Assembly: GCA_902521795.1 (NCBI GenBank)
Contig: CABYSX010000003.1
Location: forward strand, 54,221 to 118,220
Source: an uncultured Alphaproteobacteria bacterium
GTDB taxonomy: Bacteria; Pseudomonadota; Alphaproteobacteria; HIMB59
Reading direction: 5' to 3'
DNA length: 64,000 nucleotides
Position numbers and translations under genes: made by a program. Each line of letters begins with the position of its first letter. Position 1 is the stretch's first letter. Shown one piece after another: positions 38,221-46,555 of this stretch. The notes beneath the pieces were generated by a model, which did no database searches, was not told the origin of the DNA, and was given only the letters and a program-made list of their open reading frames with translations.

Positions 38221-38745
38221 TTACTTTTTTACCTCAGTTGTTTCTTTTTTCACAGTCTTTTTTTCTTTAGCCTCTACCTTTTTAGGTTTTTCAGCTTTAG
38301 CTTCAACTTTTTTTGTTTCAGTAGCTTTTACTTCAGTTTTTTTTGGAGTTTCTGCCTTTTTTTCAACTTTTTTTGGGGCTTCTGCTTTTGGAGCAGCTTT
38401 CTTAGCTGGCTCTTTAAAGCTTTCTTCTCCTATGGCGGACTTGATTGCCATGACCTTTAATATTGAGATATATTGACGATGACCTTTAGTTCTTTGAAAG
38501 TGTTTTCTTCTATTCTTTCTAAAAACTCTGATCTTATCGTCTCTGGTTTGGTATAATAATTTTGCAGATACTTCCGCACCTTTTACAGCTGGAGATCCAA
38601 GTTCAAACTTATCGCCATTTCCAACTGCCACAATATCTTTAAAAGATATGGTATCACCAACGTTGCCCTCTATCTTGTCAATCTTTAAAACATCTCCTGG
38701 AGATACTTTGAATTGCTTACCAACTGATTTAAGAACTGCGTACAT
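38221..38745 (-). CDS. rplU: 50S ribosomal protein L21 with long basic tail
   Basis: Residues 1 to about 103 are a complete L21 ([20 protein letters not shown], then [20 protein letters not shown]). A tail of about 70 residues follows, made almost wholly of Lys, Ala, Glu, Pro, Val and Thr in short repeats ([12 protein letters not shown]). Such tails occur in other alphaproteobacterial L21 proteins and probably lie on the ribosome surface, perhaps binding rRNA. The gene is first in rplU-rpmA-obgE-proB-proA. Confidence 0.96.
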   Translation of the reverse strand: MYAVLKSVGKQFKVSPGDVLKIDKIEGNVGDTISFKDIVAVGNGDKFELGSPAVKGAEVSAKLLYQTRDDKIRVFRKNRRKHFQRTKGHRQYISILKVMAIKSAIGEESFKEPAKKAAPKAEAPKKVEKKAETPKKTEVKATETKKVEAKAEKPKKVEAKEKKTVKKETTEVKK

Positions 38746-38834
38746 AATAAGTCGGTCAATATATATAGGTCTTTATTTATGTCAATAGTCAAAAATGCAA
38801 TAAAATAGGGATTTATTTGGAGATTAGTTTTTGA

Positions 38835-39248
38835 TTAATTTATTTTGCAAGACTTACACAAAACATAAAATTCAAGGTTATATCTTGTAATTTCTAATTG
38901 ATTATCCTTAACCAGATCGCTGACACCATCCGTTAAATTTTTATTTTTAATCTCTTTTACCTTTCCACATCTCTCGCAAATGGTAAAAGCGGTGTTGCTC
39001 GCACAATTTGAGTTATTACATATAATAAAGGAGTTAATACTTTCAATTTTGTGAATTTTTCCTAATTCAACCAACTTATCTAAAGCTCTGTAAACTTGAA
39101 GAGGCGAGTTTAAGCCCTCTTTCTTCAGACTATCTAATATAAAGTATGCCTTTAAAGGTTCCCCGCTGTTTTGTAAGAGATCAAGAACAATTCTTTGATT
39201 TTTGGTTAAAATTTGACTTTTTTTAGAGTGTGTATGTGTTGAACTCAT
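38835..39248 (-). CDS. zur: Zinc uptake regulator Zur (Fur family)
   Basis: A 137-residue metal-dependent repressor. The winged-helix half has LTKNQRIVLDLLQNSGEPLKAY and VYRALDKLVELGKIHKI. The C-terminal half keeps structural-zinc cysteines as CERCGK and, at the end, CKSCK, plus CNNSNC. It overlaps znuB by four bases, so the regulator is made from the operon it controls. The target operator is the inverted repeat at 40850-40879. Confidence 0.9.
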   Translation of the reverse strand: MSSTHTHSKKSQILTKNQRIVLDLLQNSGEPLKAYFILDSLKKEGLNSPLQVYRALDKLVELGKIHKIESINSFIICNNSNCASNTAFTICERCGKVKEIKNKNLTDGVSDLVKDNQLEITRYNLEFYVLCKSCKIN

Positions 39249-40072
39249 CTTTTATCTGACAATTTTATTTTTTTTTTCGAGATAAGCAATTTTTTCAGTG
39301 GCAATAGAGTTAATATAAAGACACCCAGAGTGATTGTTAAAATAGTAGGACCAGTAGGTGTGTTCCAAATCATCGAGGTTTGAATACCAAGAACTACTGA
39401 AGCGACACCTATAATTGAGGATATGATTGCCATCTGAATTGGTGTGGAGGACAAGTTTCTTGAAGCAGATGCGGGGATGATTAGAAGACCAGTTATTAAC
39501 AATATCCCAACAATTTTTATAGATATTGCAATGACACTAGCTATTAGCAAAGTAAAGATTGCATTAGCTAGATCTGGATTTAATCCTTCTGCTTTGGCTA
39601 ATTCTAAGTTAACTGTTCCAGCAAAAAGAGGTCTCCAAATTAATATCAATACAATTAAAACGATACCTCCACCAATCCAGACAAATAATAAGTCGGTGAC
39701 ATTTACAGAGAGAATATCTCCAAAAAGCAAACCCATGAGATCAATTCTTATGAATGAAAGTATACCTAAAAGTACTAATCCTATCGCTAGCACAGAGTGA
39801 GCTAACAGACCTAATAAAGCATCATCTGGAAGATTGGTTCTCCTTTGTAAAAACAGTAAAGACAGGGCAAGTAAGCAAGAAACTACAAATACGGCTATGA
39901 TCAAGTTGAAATCCAAAGCATAAGCAATAACAACTCCTAATAAGGCAGAGTGTGCAATGGTATCACCAAAATAAGATAGCCTTCTCCAAACTATAAAGCA
40001 TCCCAGTGGTCCTGTAATAAATGCTAAACCAATTCCTGCTGCAAAAGCTCTAACAATAAAATCATCAAACAT
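39245..40072 (-). CDS. znuB: Zinc ABC transporter permease ZnuB
   Basis: The 275-residue inner-membrane channel part of the zinc importer, with about eight hydrophobic helices. The segments FGDTIAHSALLGVVIAY and SVAISIKIVGILLITGLLIIPA are typical of the ZnuB/MntB permease family. It lies between znuC and zur on one transcript. Confidence 0.94.
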   Translation of the reverse strand: MFDDFIVRAFAAGIGLAFITGPLGCFIVWRRLSYFGDTIAHSALLGVVIAYALDFNLIIAVFVVSCLLALSLLFLQRRTNLPDDALLGLLAHSVLAIGLVLLGILSFIRIDLMGLLFGDILSVNVTDLLFVWIGGGIVLIVLILIWRPLFAGTVNLELAKAEGLNPDLANAIFTLLIASVIAISIKIVGILLITGLLIIPASASRNLSSTPIQMAIISSIIGVASVVLGIQTSMIWNTPTGPTILTITLGVFILTLLPLKKLLISKKKIKLSDKR

Positions 40073-40074
40073 TA

Positions 40075-40824
40075 TTAGTCTTTCTTCGAGTCATCTATGC
40101 TCCCATCAGGTAGGTGTTCGTGATCGTGGTGATGTTGATAAAAAGCTAAGGTGGGATCAATATTCTTTCCAAATAATTTAATATATTCTGGCTCCTTTAT
40201 GACAGTGTTGGGAGCTCCAGAACAACAAACATGCCCATTAAGACAAATAACGTAATCAGTTTGTGACATCACCACATGTAAGTTATGTGAAATAAGTAAT
40301 ATTCCGCAGTTTATTTTTTTTACAATTTCTTGGATTGTCTTATATAAAGCAATTTCTCCAGGATAGTCGACACCTTGAACAGGTTCATCTAAAACCAGAA
40401 AATGAGGTTCTTTAGCTATTGCGCGAGCCATGAGTAATCTTTGAAATTCTCCTCCAGACAAATTTCTAACATCTTCATAAATAAGATGTTTGATTCCAGT
40501 GATACTGAGGGCATCATTAATCTCACTGGTCTTATGTTTTTTTACTAAATTAACGAAATCTATTGCCCTTAATGGGAGGGACCAATCAATTGAAATTTTT
40601 TGTGGCACATATGAAATTCGAATTCCTTTTTTGATATTATTTGTACCTTCGTCAGGTTTTAAAATATCCAATGACATTTTTGCAGTTGTTGATTTGCCAG
40701 ATCCGTTAGGTCCAATCAATGTTACAATTTCACCTTGGGAAACTTTTAATGAGACACCTCTAACCAACCATTTATGGTTTCTTAAAACTCCACAGTTATT
40801 TAATTCAACTAAATTATTATTCAT
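40075..40824 (-). CDS. znuC: Zinc ABC transporter ATP-binding protein ZnuC
   Basis: The 249-residue ATPase. Walker A is GPNGSGKSTTAK, the signature motif LSGGEFQRLLMARAI, Walker B FLVLDEP, and the H-loop histidine is in LLISHNLHVV. The C-terminal HHDHEHLPDG is histidine-rich and might bind zinc. It is transcribed away from znuA, sharing the 76-base control region. Confidence 0.94.
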   Translation of the reverse strand: MNNNLVELNNCGVLRNHKWLVRGVSLKVSQGEIVTLIGPNGSGKSTTAKMSLDILKPDEGTNNIKKGIRISYVPQKISIDWSLPLRAIDFVNLVKKHKTSEINDALSITGIKHLIYEDVRNLSGGEFQRLLMARAIAKEPHFLVLDEPVQGVDYPGEIALYKTIQEIVKKINCGILLISHNLHVVMSQTDYVICLNGHVCCSGAPNTVIKEPEYIKLFGKNIDPTLAFYQHHHDHEHLPDGSIDDSKKD

Positions 40825-40833
40825 TTTTTAATA

Positions 40834-40862
40834 TTGACATATTTTTATGGTTATAATATTAC
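40834..40862 (+). promoter_or_regulatory. Probable sigma-70 promoter of znuA
   Basis: TTGACA at 40834-40839 and TATTAC at 40857-40862, 17 bases apart. The -10 region lies within the proposed Zur operator, so bound Zur would block it. Confidence 0.4.
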
Positions 40863-40879
40863 GTATGTAATAATATAAC
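40850..40879. promoter_or_regulatory. Zur operator between znuC and znuA
   Basis: Inverted repeat with 13-base arms GTTATAATATTAC and GTAATAATATAAC around GTAT; 12 of 13 positions pair. The GTTATA...TATAAC ends match the general form of proteobacterial Zur boxes. Its place between divergent znu genes, with zur in the same locus, supports zinc-controlled repression of both directions. Confidence 0.75.
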
Positions 40880-40900
40880 ACTTAGAGGTAGGTAATAGAC

Positions 40901-41989
40901 ATGAATTTCTTTCAAAAATCAATTATTTTTGGACTTTCTATTTTATTTAGTAGTTTTTCTGCTCACGCAGACGTAAGCACAGACATCAAAGTAGTAACCA
41001 CAATAAAGCCATTACATTCATTAATATCTAGAATTATGGAAACAAGAGGAGAACCACAATTAATTATTGAGGGCACAAATAATCCTCACACTTTTGTCTT
41101 TAAACCATCACATGCAAAAATGATTGAAGAGGCAGATATTGTTTTTTGGATTGGAGAGGATTTGGAGGCATTTATGGAAAAACCTTTAAACTCTCTAGCA
41201 AAAGACACAAAAAAAATTGCATTTATGGACACCGAGTCTATTGAAAAACTAAAATTTAGAGAAGAAAACATTTTTGATGATCATGACGACCACGATGGTC
41301 ACAAAGATGATGACCATGACGATCACGATGATCATGATGGCCATGACGACGAACATGAAGGACACGATGACCATGACGACCACGATGGTCACAAAGATGA
41401 TGACCATGACGATCACGATGATCATGATGGCCATGACGACGAACATGACGATCATGCAGGACATCACGACGGTCACAATCACGGAGAGTTTGATGCTCAC
41501 ATATGGTTGGACCCAGAGAACGCCAAAGAGATGGTTAAAATTATCCGTGATGAATTAATAAAAATTGATCCAGAGGGTCAAAGGCAATATTCAGTAAATG
41601 CAGCTGGAGCTACTTTGGAGCTAGATAATCTGATTAATAATGTTGAAAAAGAATTATCTAAAGACATTAGTTACATTGTATTCCATGATGCCTACCAATA
41701 TTTTGAAACAAGATTTGGTGTGAAATCTGCAGGAGCGTTAACTTTAAATCCTGACGTCCTACCTGGTGCTAAACAAATAGCTGATATACAAGATTTAATT
41801 AGTGATAAGGGTATTAAGTGTATCTTCTCTGAGCCTCAATATAATCCAAAGATAATTGAGACACTCGGCAACGATATGAATATCTCTACTGGTGTTATGG
41901 ATCCTTTAGGAGCTTTCATAGATGCAGGACCTACAATGTATGTTGAACTAATTAATGGAATTGCAAATTCTATTAAAGATTGTCACTAA
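40901..41989 (+). CDS. znuA: Zinc ABC transporter substrate-binding protein ZnuA
   Basis: The periplasmic zinc receptor, 362 residues. A signal peptide ends near SAHAD. The metal-site histidines occur in NPHTFVFKPSH and GEFDAHIWLDPENA, then VFHDAYQYF. Between them, at about residues 124-196, is a long loop of His, Asp, Gly and Glu (for example HDDHDGHKDDDHDDHDDH) that probably collects or senses zinc. The DNA of this loop includes a 90-base tandem duplication. It is divergent from znuCB-zur. Confidence 0.95.
   Translation: MNFFQKSIIFGLSILFSSFSAHADVSTDIKVVTTIKPLHSLISRIMETRGEPQLIIEGTNNPHTFVFKPSHAKMIEEADIVFWIGEDLEAFMEKPLNSLAKDTKKIAFMDTESIEKLKFREENIFDDHDDHDGHKDDDHDDHDDHDGHDDEHEGHDDHDDHDGHKDDDHDDHDDHDGHDDEHDDHAGHHDGHNHGEFDAHIWLDPENAKEMVKIIRDELIKIDPEGQRQYSVNAAGATLELDNLINNVEKELSKDISYIVFHDAYQYFETRFGVKSAGALTLNPDVLPGAKQIADIQDLISDKGIKCIFSEPQYNPKIIETLGNDMNISTGVMDPLGAFIDAGPTMYVELINGIANSIKDCH
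41282..41448 (+). repeat. 90-base tandem duplication in znuA
   Basis: Bases 41282-41358 recur exactly at 41372-41448, a period of 90 bases (30 codons). The near lack of silent differences points to recent duplication or gene conversion. It lengthens the His/Asp-rich loop without changing the frame. Confidence 0.9.
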
Positions 41990-42065
41990 GGAATTTTGAA
42001 ATAAGTTTCAGATAATTTCAATAATCTAAGAAACTTAAAGTCAAAAAAAAAACTAATTTACAATT

Positions 42066-42099
42066 TTCTCATATAGGCATTTTATATGCCTTATGAGAA
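42066..42099. other. Inverted repeat downstream of znuA
   Basis: TTCTCATATAGGCAT (42066-42080) pairs with ATGCCTTATGAGAA (42086-42099) apart from one bulged base. No T run follows on either strand, so it does not look like an ordinary terminator; it may be an operator or an RNA hairpin. It lies in the 41990-42382 gap, which otherwise holds only the small open frame at 42093. Confidence 0.45.
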
Positions 42100-42263
42100 A
42101 AACTAAAAACAAGGTTTGTAATCACAAAATAAAAAGAATCGTCGAAGAGAAGTATTATCCCATATCATTTATTGAAAGAGTGAATGTTATGTATCAATTA
42201 AATTCTCAAAAAAAGGTTAATGAGAATTCTCCTAGTTTGTCAGCTAACTTAAATAAAACCTGA
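42093..42263 (+). CDS. Possible small basic protein (56 codons)
   Basis: An ATG-TGA frame encoding a lysine-rich 56-residue peptide that starts MRKTKNKVCNHKIKRIVEE. No known domain is visible and no good ribosome-binding site precedes it; the start falls inside the inverted repeat at 42066-42099. It may be a chance frame. Confidence 0.3.
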   Translation: MRKTKNKVCNHKIKRIVEEKYYPISFIERVNVMYQLNSQKKVNENSPSLSANLNKT

Positions 42264-42382
42264 TTTACCTATTAACTCATCGTTTAATGGAATATATTAC
42301 ATTCTATCTAGTGCTCTTTTGTCTTAATATAATATGCCAGATGCTATTGAATAATAAGCATTTTTAGCCTATTTTGAACTCA

Positions 42383-42799
42383 ATGAATTTATCAGATGCT
42401 AGTAAAAAAGAGATTGATGTTGTTCTAGAGAAGTGTGGATGGAGACAAACTAAACAAAGAGTGGTTCTCCTAAAATCAATTTTTGATGGTAAAGACAAAC
42501 ACTTTTCAATTAATCAAATGAATGAAACTTTGAAAGATAACAGAAGTTATTTTTCTTTAACAACACTATATGAAAATCTGAATACTTTAGTTGATAAAGG
42601 ATATTTAAAGCAAATTGTTGTTGATAAACAATCATTTTATGACACCAATACAAGTAATCATATACATGTTTACAATCAAGAAGAAAACCGAATCTACGAT
42701 TATGATGATTGTAAAGAACTTCACAAAGATCTCCCTATACCTGCTTGCTTATCGCTTCTTGAAGAATACTCACTAGTTATTAATTTAAAAAAAAAGTAA
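42383..42799 (+). CDS. irr: Irr-like iron response regulator (Fur family)
   Basis: A 138-residue Fur-family protein, started here at ATG 42383 (a TTG at 42374 would add three). The DNA-binding half has CGWRQTKQRVVLLKSIF and FSLTTLYENLNTLVDKGYL. The C-terminal half follows Irr: SFYDTNTSNHIHVYN, DLPIPA and SLVINLKKK, lacking the CxxC zinc pairs of Fur and Zur. The Irr haem-binding HHH is HIH here. Irr represses or activates iron and haem genes in alphaproteobacteria. The next gene, an iron-binding protein, is a likely target. Confidence 0.72.
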   Translation: MNLSDASKKEIDVVLEKCGWRQTKQRVVLLKSIFDGKDKHFSINQMNETLKDNRSYFSLTTLYENLNTLVDKGYLKQIVVDKQSFYDTNTSNHIHVYNQEENRIYDYDDCKELHKDLPIPACLSLLEEYSLVINLKKK

Positions 42800-42904
42800 A
42801 TTTTTAATCTGTAGTTTGTTTCAGAAGTAGTTTTTTTTTATTCATTTGTAAGGTTGATTTTTTTTTGTATTTATAATTTTTCAATTTGAGATTAATTACA
42901 TCAT

Positions 42905-43906
42905 ATGAAAAATTTAATTTCTTTTTTAATAAAGATTTTAGTAATTAATTTCTTTATTGGTTTTAGTGGTGCATATGCGGATGATGTATTAAAAATTTAT
43001 TCAGAAAGACAACCAATGTTAATTGAGCCTCTTTTAAATGAATTTGAGAGTCAAACTGGTATTGATGTTGAATGGATATATTCCAAAAAAGGCTTAGTTC
43101 AAAAAATTATTTTAGAAAAAGATAAGCCTGTAGCCGACGTATTCTTAGCATCAGATATATCAAGACTAATTGATGTATCTGAAGCAGGAGCGTCTATTAA
43201 AATTAATTATTCTTCTGCTGTGCCCTCTCATCTCCAAAGTGATAATTGGATAGGTCTTACTCAAAGAGCAAGAATTATATACGTGAATAAAGATTTGGGT
43301 CTTAATGATATTACTTATGAGGATTTAGTATCTGAAAAATATAAAGGAAGAATATGCACAAGATCAGGTTTTCACCCATATAATGTCTCATTGTTCGCAT
43401 CTTTGATGGCTCATCATGGTGAGGAGTGGTTAGAGAATTATTTGATTAATTTAAAAGCAAATTTAGCTAGAAAACCTCAGGGTAACGACAGAGACCAAGT
43501 CAAAGCTATATATGCAGGAGTTTGTGATCTAAGTATCGGCAATCATTATTATTATTTTAAGATGCTTAATAATGAAGAACAAAAGATATGGCTCGAGAAA
43601 GCAACAATTGTTTTTCCTAACCAAAAGGATAGAGGAACTCATGTTAATATTTCCGGTATAGCTTTACTTAAAGAAAGTCATAGAGAAAAATCTGAAAAAC
43701 TTTTGGATTTCTTAGTTAGTCAAAAAGCCCAGGGAATATACGCAAATGACAATAATGAATTTCCAGTTTCACCCGAAGTACCTTTATCAGTTGGAGTTAA
43801 TAAATTAGCAGGAGGTGCTAAGTTTGACAATATTGATTTATTAAAAATAGCTGAAAATCGAAAAGCTGTTGTAAATATTTTAAATAAAATAAATTACGAC
43901 GAGTAG
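42905..43906 (+). CDS. Ferric iron ABC transporter substrate-binding protein (FutA/FbpA-like)
   Basis: A 333-residue periplasmic binding protein with a signal peptide ending near GAYAD. The family opening LKIYSERQPMLIEPLL is present, as are the iron-ligand tyrosine region GNHYYYFKML and VFPNQKDRGTHVNISGIALL. It should deliver iron(III) to an FbpBC-type transporter that is not in this window. It is preceded by irr and followed by a strong terminator. Confidence 0.92.
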   Translation: MKNLISFLIKILVINFFIGFSGAYADDVLKIYSERQPMLIEPLLNEFESQTGIDVEWIYSKKGLVQKIILEKDKPVADVFLASDISRLIDVSEAGASIKINYSSAVPSHLQSDNWIGLTQRARIIYVNKDLGLNDITYEDLVSEKYKGRICTRSGFHPYNVSLFASLMAHHGEEWLENYLINLKANLARKPQGNDRDQVKAIYAGVCDLSIGNHYYYFKMLNNEEQKIWLEKATIVFPNQKDRGTHVNISGIALLKESHREKSEKLLDFLVSQKAQGIYANDNNEFPVSPEVPLSVGVNKLAGGAKFDNIDLLKIAENRKAVVNILNKINYDE

Positions 43907-43950
43907 TAGACTTTATATATTTCAAAGGTTGGTCGCTTTAAATAGGCCCG

Positions 43951-43979
43951 ATGCACCCCATTGGTTAGGGTGCATTTTC
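43951..43979 (+). terminator. Intrinsic terminator after the iron-binding protein gene
   Basis: ATGCACCC (43951-43958) and GGGTGCAT (43968-43975) form an eight-pair stem with a nine-base loop, followed by a T run. It is well placed 45 bases after the stop codon at 43906. Confidence 0.8.
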
Positions 43980-44047
43980 ATTAATGAATGTGAAATTGTA
44001 GCAATTGCTTCAGTTGAATAAATAATCTTTATAACTAAAATTTATTC

Positions 44048-45253
44048 ATGAATAATTCTGAAATACTCAGTGTTTTGTTTAAATCTGATAAAGAATTAAT
44101 AATTTATAGAAACTCAGAAAAAAATAATTTTGAAATTTATACAGATTTTGTTGAAAAGGTTAATTTAAATACAATTAATTTAGATAAGTTCTTAAATAAA
44201 CTAGAGCGATTTAAATCAAAAAAACCATACGATTGTTACATTGGTTTTTTTGGATACGAATTACTATGTAAAAATATAAATTTAAAAGTAAATAAAGATA
44301 GTTCATCTTTTCCAGAGGGTGTTTTTTTCCGACCTCAAACTAAAATTATTTTAGATAAAAAAATTAAAATCCTAACAAAATCTAAAACTGATTTATTGAA
44401 AGATCTGAAAGTTTTAAAAAAAACTTATAATTCAAATCATAACAAAGTGACTGTAAGTCCAAATGTCCAAGTCTATGAAAAAATCTTCAATAAATTTAAA
44501 AAAAATATAAGAGCAGGTGAAACATATCAAATTAAAATTGCTCAAAAATATTCAAATAAAAAAGACCTAGATATCGTTAATTTATTTTTTGACTTGATGA
44601 AAAAAAATCTAAGCCCAGAGTCTTTTTGTGTAAGAACAAAAGACTTTAATATAATTAGCTGCTCTCCTGAAAACTTATTTAAAGTAAGAGGAAAAAAAAT
44701 AGTCACATCACCAATTGCAGGAACTGTGAGTAGGGACAAAATTAAATCAACAAAAGAGGCGAGGAGCTTTTTTGAAAATAATCAAAAAGAAGATAAAGAG
44801 CACAATATGATTGTTGATTTAGAGAGAAATGATCTTAGTCGTATTACAAAACCAAATTCTGTCAAAATACAAAATTTAAAATTTGTACAAAAATACCAAT
44901 ATATTTTTCATAATGTTTCTGAGATTTCAGGAACCCTTCTTGATAATGTAAGACTATCAGCAATAATTAAGGCAATGATGCCTGGAGGTTCAGTTATTGG
45001 GTGCCCAAAAATTAATACCTTAAAATTACTGAACAAAGAGGAAAAAGAGCCTAGAAGAATTTATACCGGCTCTTTTGGTTACTTTCGCTCTAAAGAAGAT
45101 ATGAGCTTTAATATCATCATAAGGTCTATTTTAAATTTTAAAAAAAATAATGAAGTCTTCGCAGCTAGTGGAGTAATCTTAGATAGCACTGCTAAAAATG
45201 AGTATCATGAAAATTATTTAAAAGCTAAATCACTATTAGATTTATTAAAATGA
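44048..45253 (+). CDS. pabB: Aminodeoxychorismate synthase component I
   Basis: Converts chorismate and ammonia (from PabA) to 4-amino-4-deoxychorismate, entering folate synthesis. The 401-residue chorismate-binding enzyme has SPENLFKVRGKKIVTSPIAG and PGGSVIGCPKINTLKLL, then YTGSFGYF. The folate setting selects PabB over anthranilate synthase TrpE. It leads the operon pabB-pabA-pabC-folP-folB-folK and overlaps pabA by four bases. Confidence 0.92.
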   Translation: MNNSEILSVLFKSDKELIIYRNSEKNNFEIYTDFVEKVNLNTINLDKFLNKLERFKSKKPYDCYIGFFGYELLCKNINLKVNKDSSSFPEGVFFRPQTKIILDKKIKILTKSKTDLLKDLKVLKKTYNSNHNKVTVSPNVQVYEKIFNKFKKNIRAGETYQIKIAQKYSNKKDLDIVNLFFDLMKKNLSPESFCVRTKDFNIISCSPENLFKVRGKKIVTSPIAGTVSRDKIKSTKEARSFFENNQKEDKEHNMIVDLERNDLSRITKPNSVKIQNLKFVQKYQYIFHNVSEISGTLLDNVRLSAIIKAMMPGGSVIGCPKINTLKLLNKEEKEPRRIYTGSFGYFRSKEDMSFNIIIRSILNFKKNNEVFAASGVILDSTAKNEYHENYLKAKSLLDLLK

Positions 45254-45816
45254 ATTTATTACTTATAGATCATGAGGACTCCTTTACTTATAATCTAGCG
45301 CATTTGCTATCTAGTTTTGGCAACCTTGAAGTTACAAATTTTTATGATGTAAAAGAAAATTCTGTAAAAAAGTCAGATGTAATAATTTTTTCTCCAGGGC
45401 CTGGAAAGCCCTTAGATTATCCAATATCATTGGATATTTATAATAATTATAAATCGAAGAAGAAAATTATTGGTATCTGCCTTGGATTTCAACTTATTGC
45501 TAACGGAGAAGGGGGAACTATTTCTAAACAGGAAAAAATATTTCATGGTTATCAAACGTATATACGAACAAATTCTCAAAGTTTAAGATTTCCGAATAAT
45601 GCTTTGTATCAAGTAGGGAGATACCACTCTTTGAAACTAAAAGAGCCATTTAATTCTTCTTCAATGCATATTACAATGAGATGTGAGGAAACTAATGTAG
45701 CAATGTGTTTGGAAAGCCATAAATATGACATTTGTGGTTTACAATTTCACCCGGACTCATTTTTAACTCCAAATGGCAAACAATTTATTCGAAAAATCAT
45801 TCAATTTAAAAAATAA
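45250..45816 (+). CDS. pabA: Aminodeoxychorismate synthase component II (glutamine amidotransferase)
   Basis: Supplies ammonia from glutamine to PabB. The 188-residue protein has SPGPGKPLDYP, catalytic Cys77 in GICLGFQLI and the His-Glu-like end GLQFHPDSFLTP. The last Glu of the usual triad (HPES) is Asp here, as HPDS. It overlaps pabB by four bases and the pabC reading frame by 44 bases. Confidence 0.9.
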   Translation: MNLLLIDHEDSFTYNLAHLLSSFGNLEVTNFYDVKENSVKKSDVIIFSPGPGKPLDYPISLDIYNNYKSKKKIIGICLGFQLIANGEGGTISKQEKIFHGYQTYIRTNSQSLRFPNNALYQVGRYHSLKLKEPFNSSSMHITMRCEETNVAMCLESHKYDICGLQFHPDSFLTPNGKQFIRKIIQFKK

Positions 45817-46555
45817 CTCTTATTTATCCTCTAAATTTAAACCACTTTGGGGTCAGAAGGGTGTTTTTACGTCTATACCTATCATCGGAAAAACACCAAG
45901 ATTTATAGGCTTAAACCGCTATTTAAGCACTTTTAATAATACATGCCGTGATTATAAATTTGATGCCAAACTAAATCCAAAAATGATCAGAGAATTAATT
46001 GGAGAAGATATTAAGCAAATTAAGATTTTTAACCACTTGCTAAGAATTGCTACTAATGGAACAACTTTATCAATATCACTTAGAAAAAGAACAATGACAA
46101 AGAGCAGTGTAATTGGATTTATAAAAAAATATAAAAGAAAAGACTTTAGAAATAAAAATTTATATTACAAAAAAATATTAAAATTTATGAGTGAGATAAA
46201 TTACTCTGAAAATGAAATCATACTATCAAGAGATGGTGAAATCACAGAGGGCGCAGTAACAAATTTAATTTTTATTAAAGAAGGAAAAGTATATATTCCA
46301 AAAATAGGGTACTATTATGGCAATACTTTGAAACTTGTAGAGAAAATATCTAAATTTAAGTTTATTAAAAAAACAATTTTTGAAAAAGATCTTAACCAAT
46401 ATAGTGAAATATTATCAATAGGTTCTGGAAGAGGTATTACGTCTATAAAAAGTATTCAAAGTATTTTTTGGAAAAGAAAATCTACGACATATTTTCAAAA
46501 ATTAAAAAAAGACTATGAAACTATGGTAAAAAATAATTACTATGAAATTCAATAA
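45773..46555 (+). CDS. pabC: 4-amino-4-deoxychorismate lyase (class IV aminotransferase fold)
   Basis: Releases pyruvate from aminodeoxychorismate to give p-aminobenzoate. The 260-residue PLP enzyme shows DGEITEGAVTNLIFIKEGKV, typical of class IV, and LSIGSGRGITSI near the end. The PLP lysine should be in the FIKKYKRKDF region. Several conserved positions are divergent, and lysine is very abundant. The only ATG start overlaps pabA by 44 bases; a later non-ATG start is possible. The operon makes PabC the best call over branched-chain aminotransferase. Confidence 0.8.
   Translation: MANNLFEKSFNLKNNSYLSSKFKPLWGQKGVFTSIPIIGKTPRFIGLNRYLSTFNNTCRDYKFDAKLNPKMIRELIGEDIKQIKIFNHLLRIATNGTTLSISLRKRTMTKSSVIGFIKKYKRKDFRNKNLYYKKILKFMSEINYSENEIILSRDGEITEGAVTNLIFIKEGKVYIPKIGYYYGNTLKLVEKISKFKFIKKTIFEKDLNQYSEILSIGSGRGITSIKSIQSIFWKRKSTTYFQKLKKDYETMVKNNYYEIQ

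Noticed and set aside
38185..38460. Phe/Ser-rich frame antisense to the rplU tail
   Set aside because: It is the complement of the lysine-rich L21 tail.
41282..41448. Repeat structure considered as a CRISPR or regulatory array
   Set aside because: The two copies are in-frame coding repeats within znuA without spacers of constant length.
41249..41558. Frames on both strands across the znuA repeat, encoding Met/Thr or Val/Ile repeats
   Set aside because: They arise from the GAT/CAT-rich DNA of the ZnuA loop read in other frames; ZnuA explains the sequence fully.
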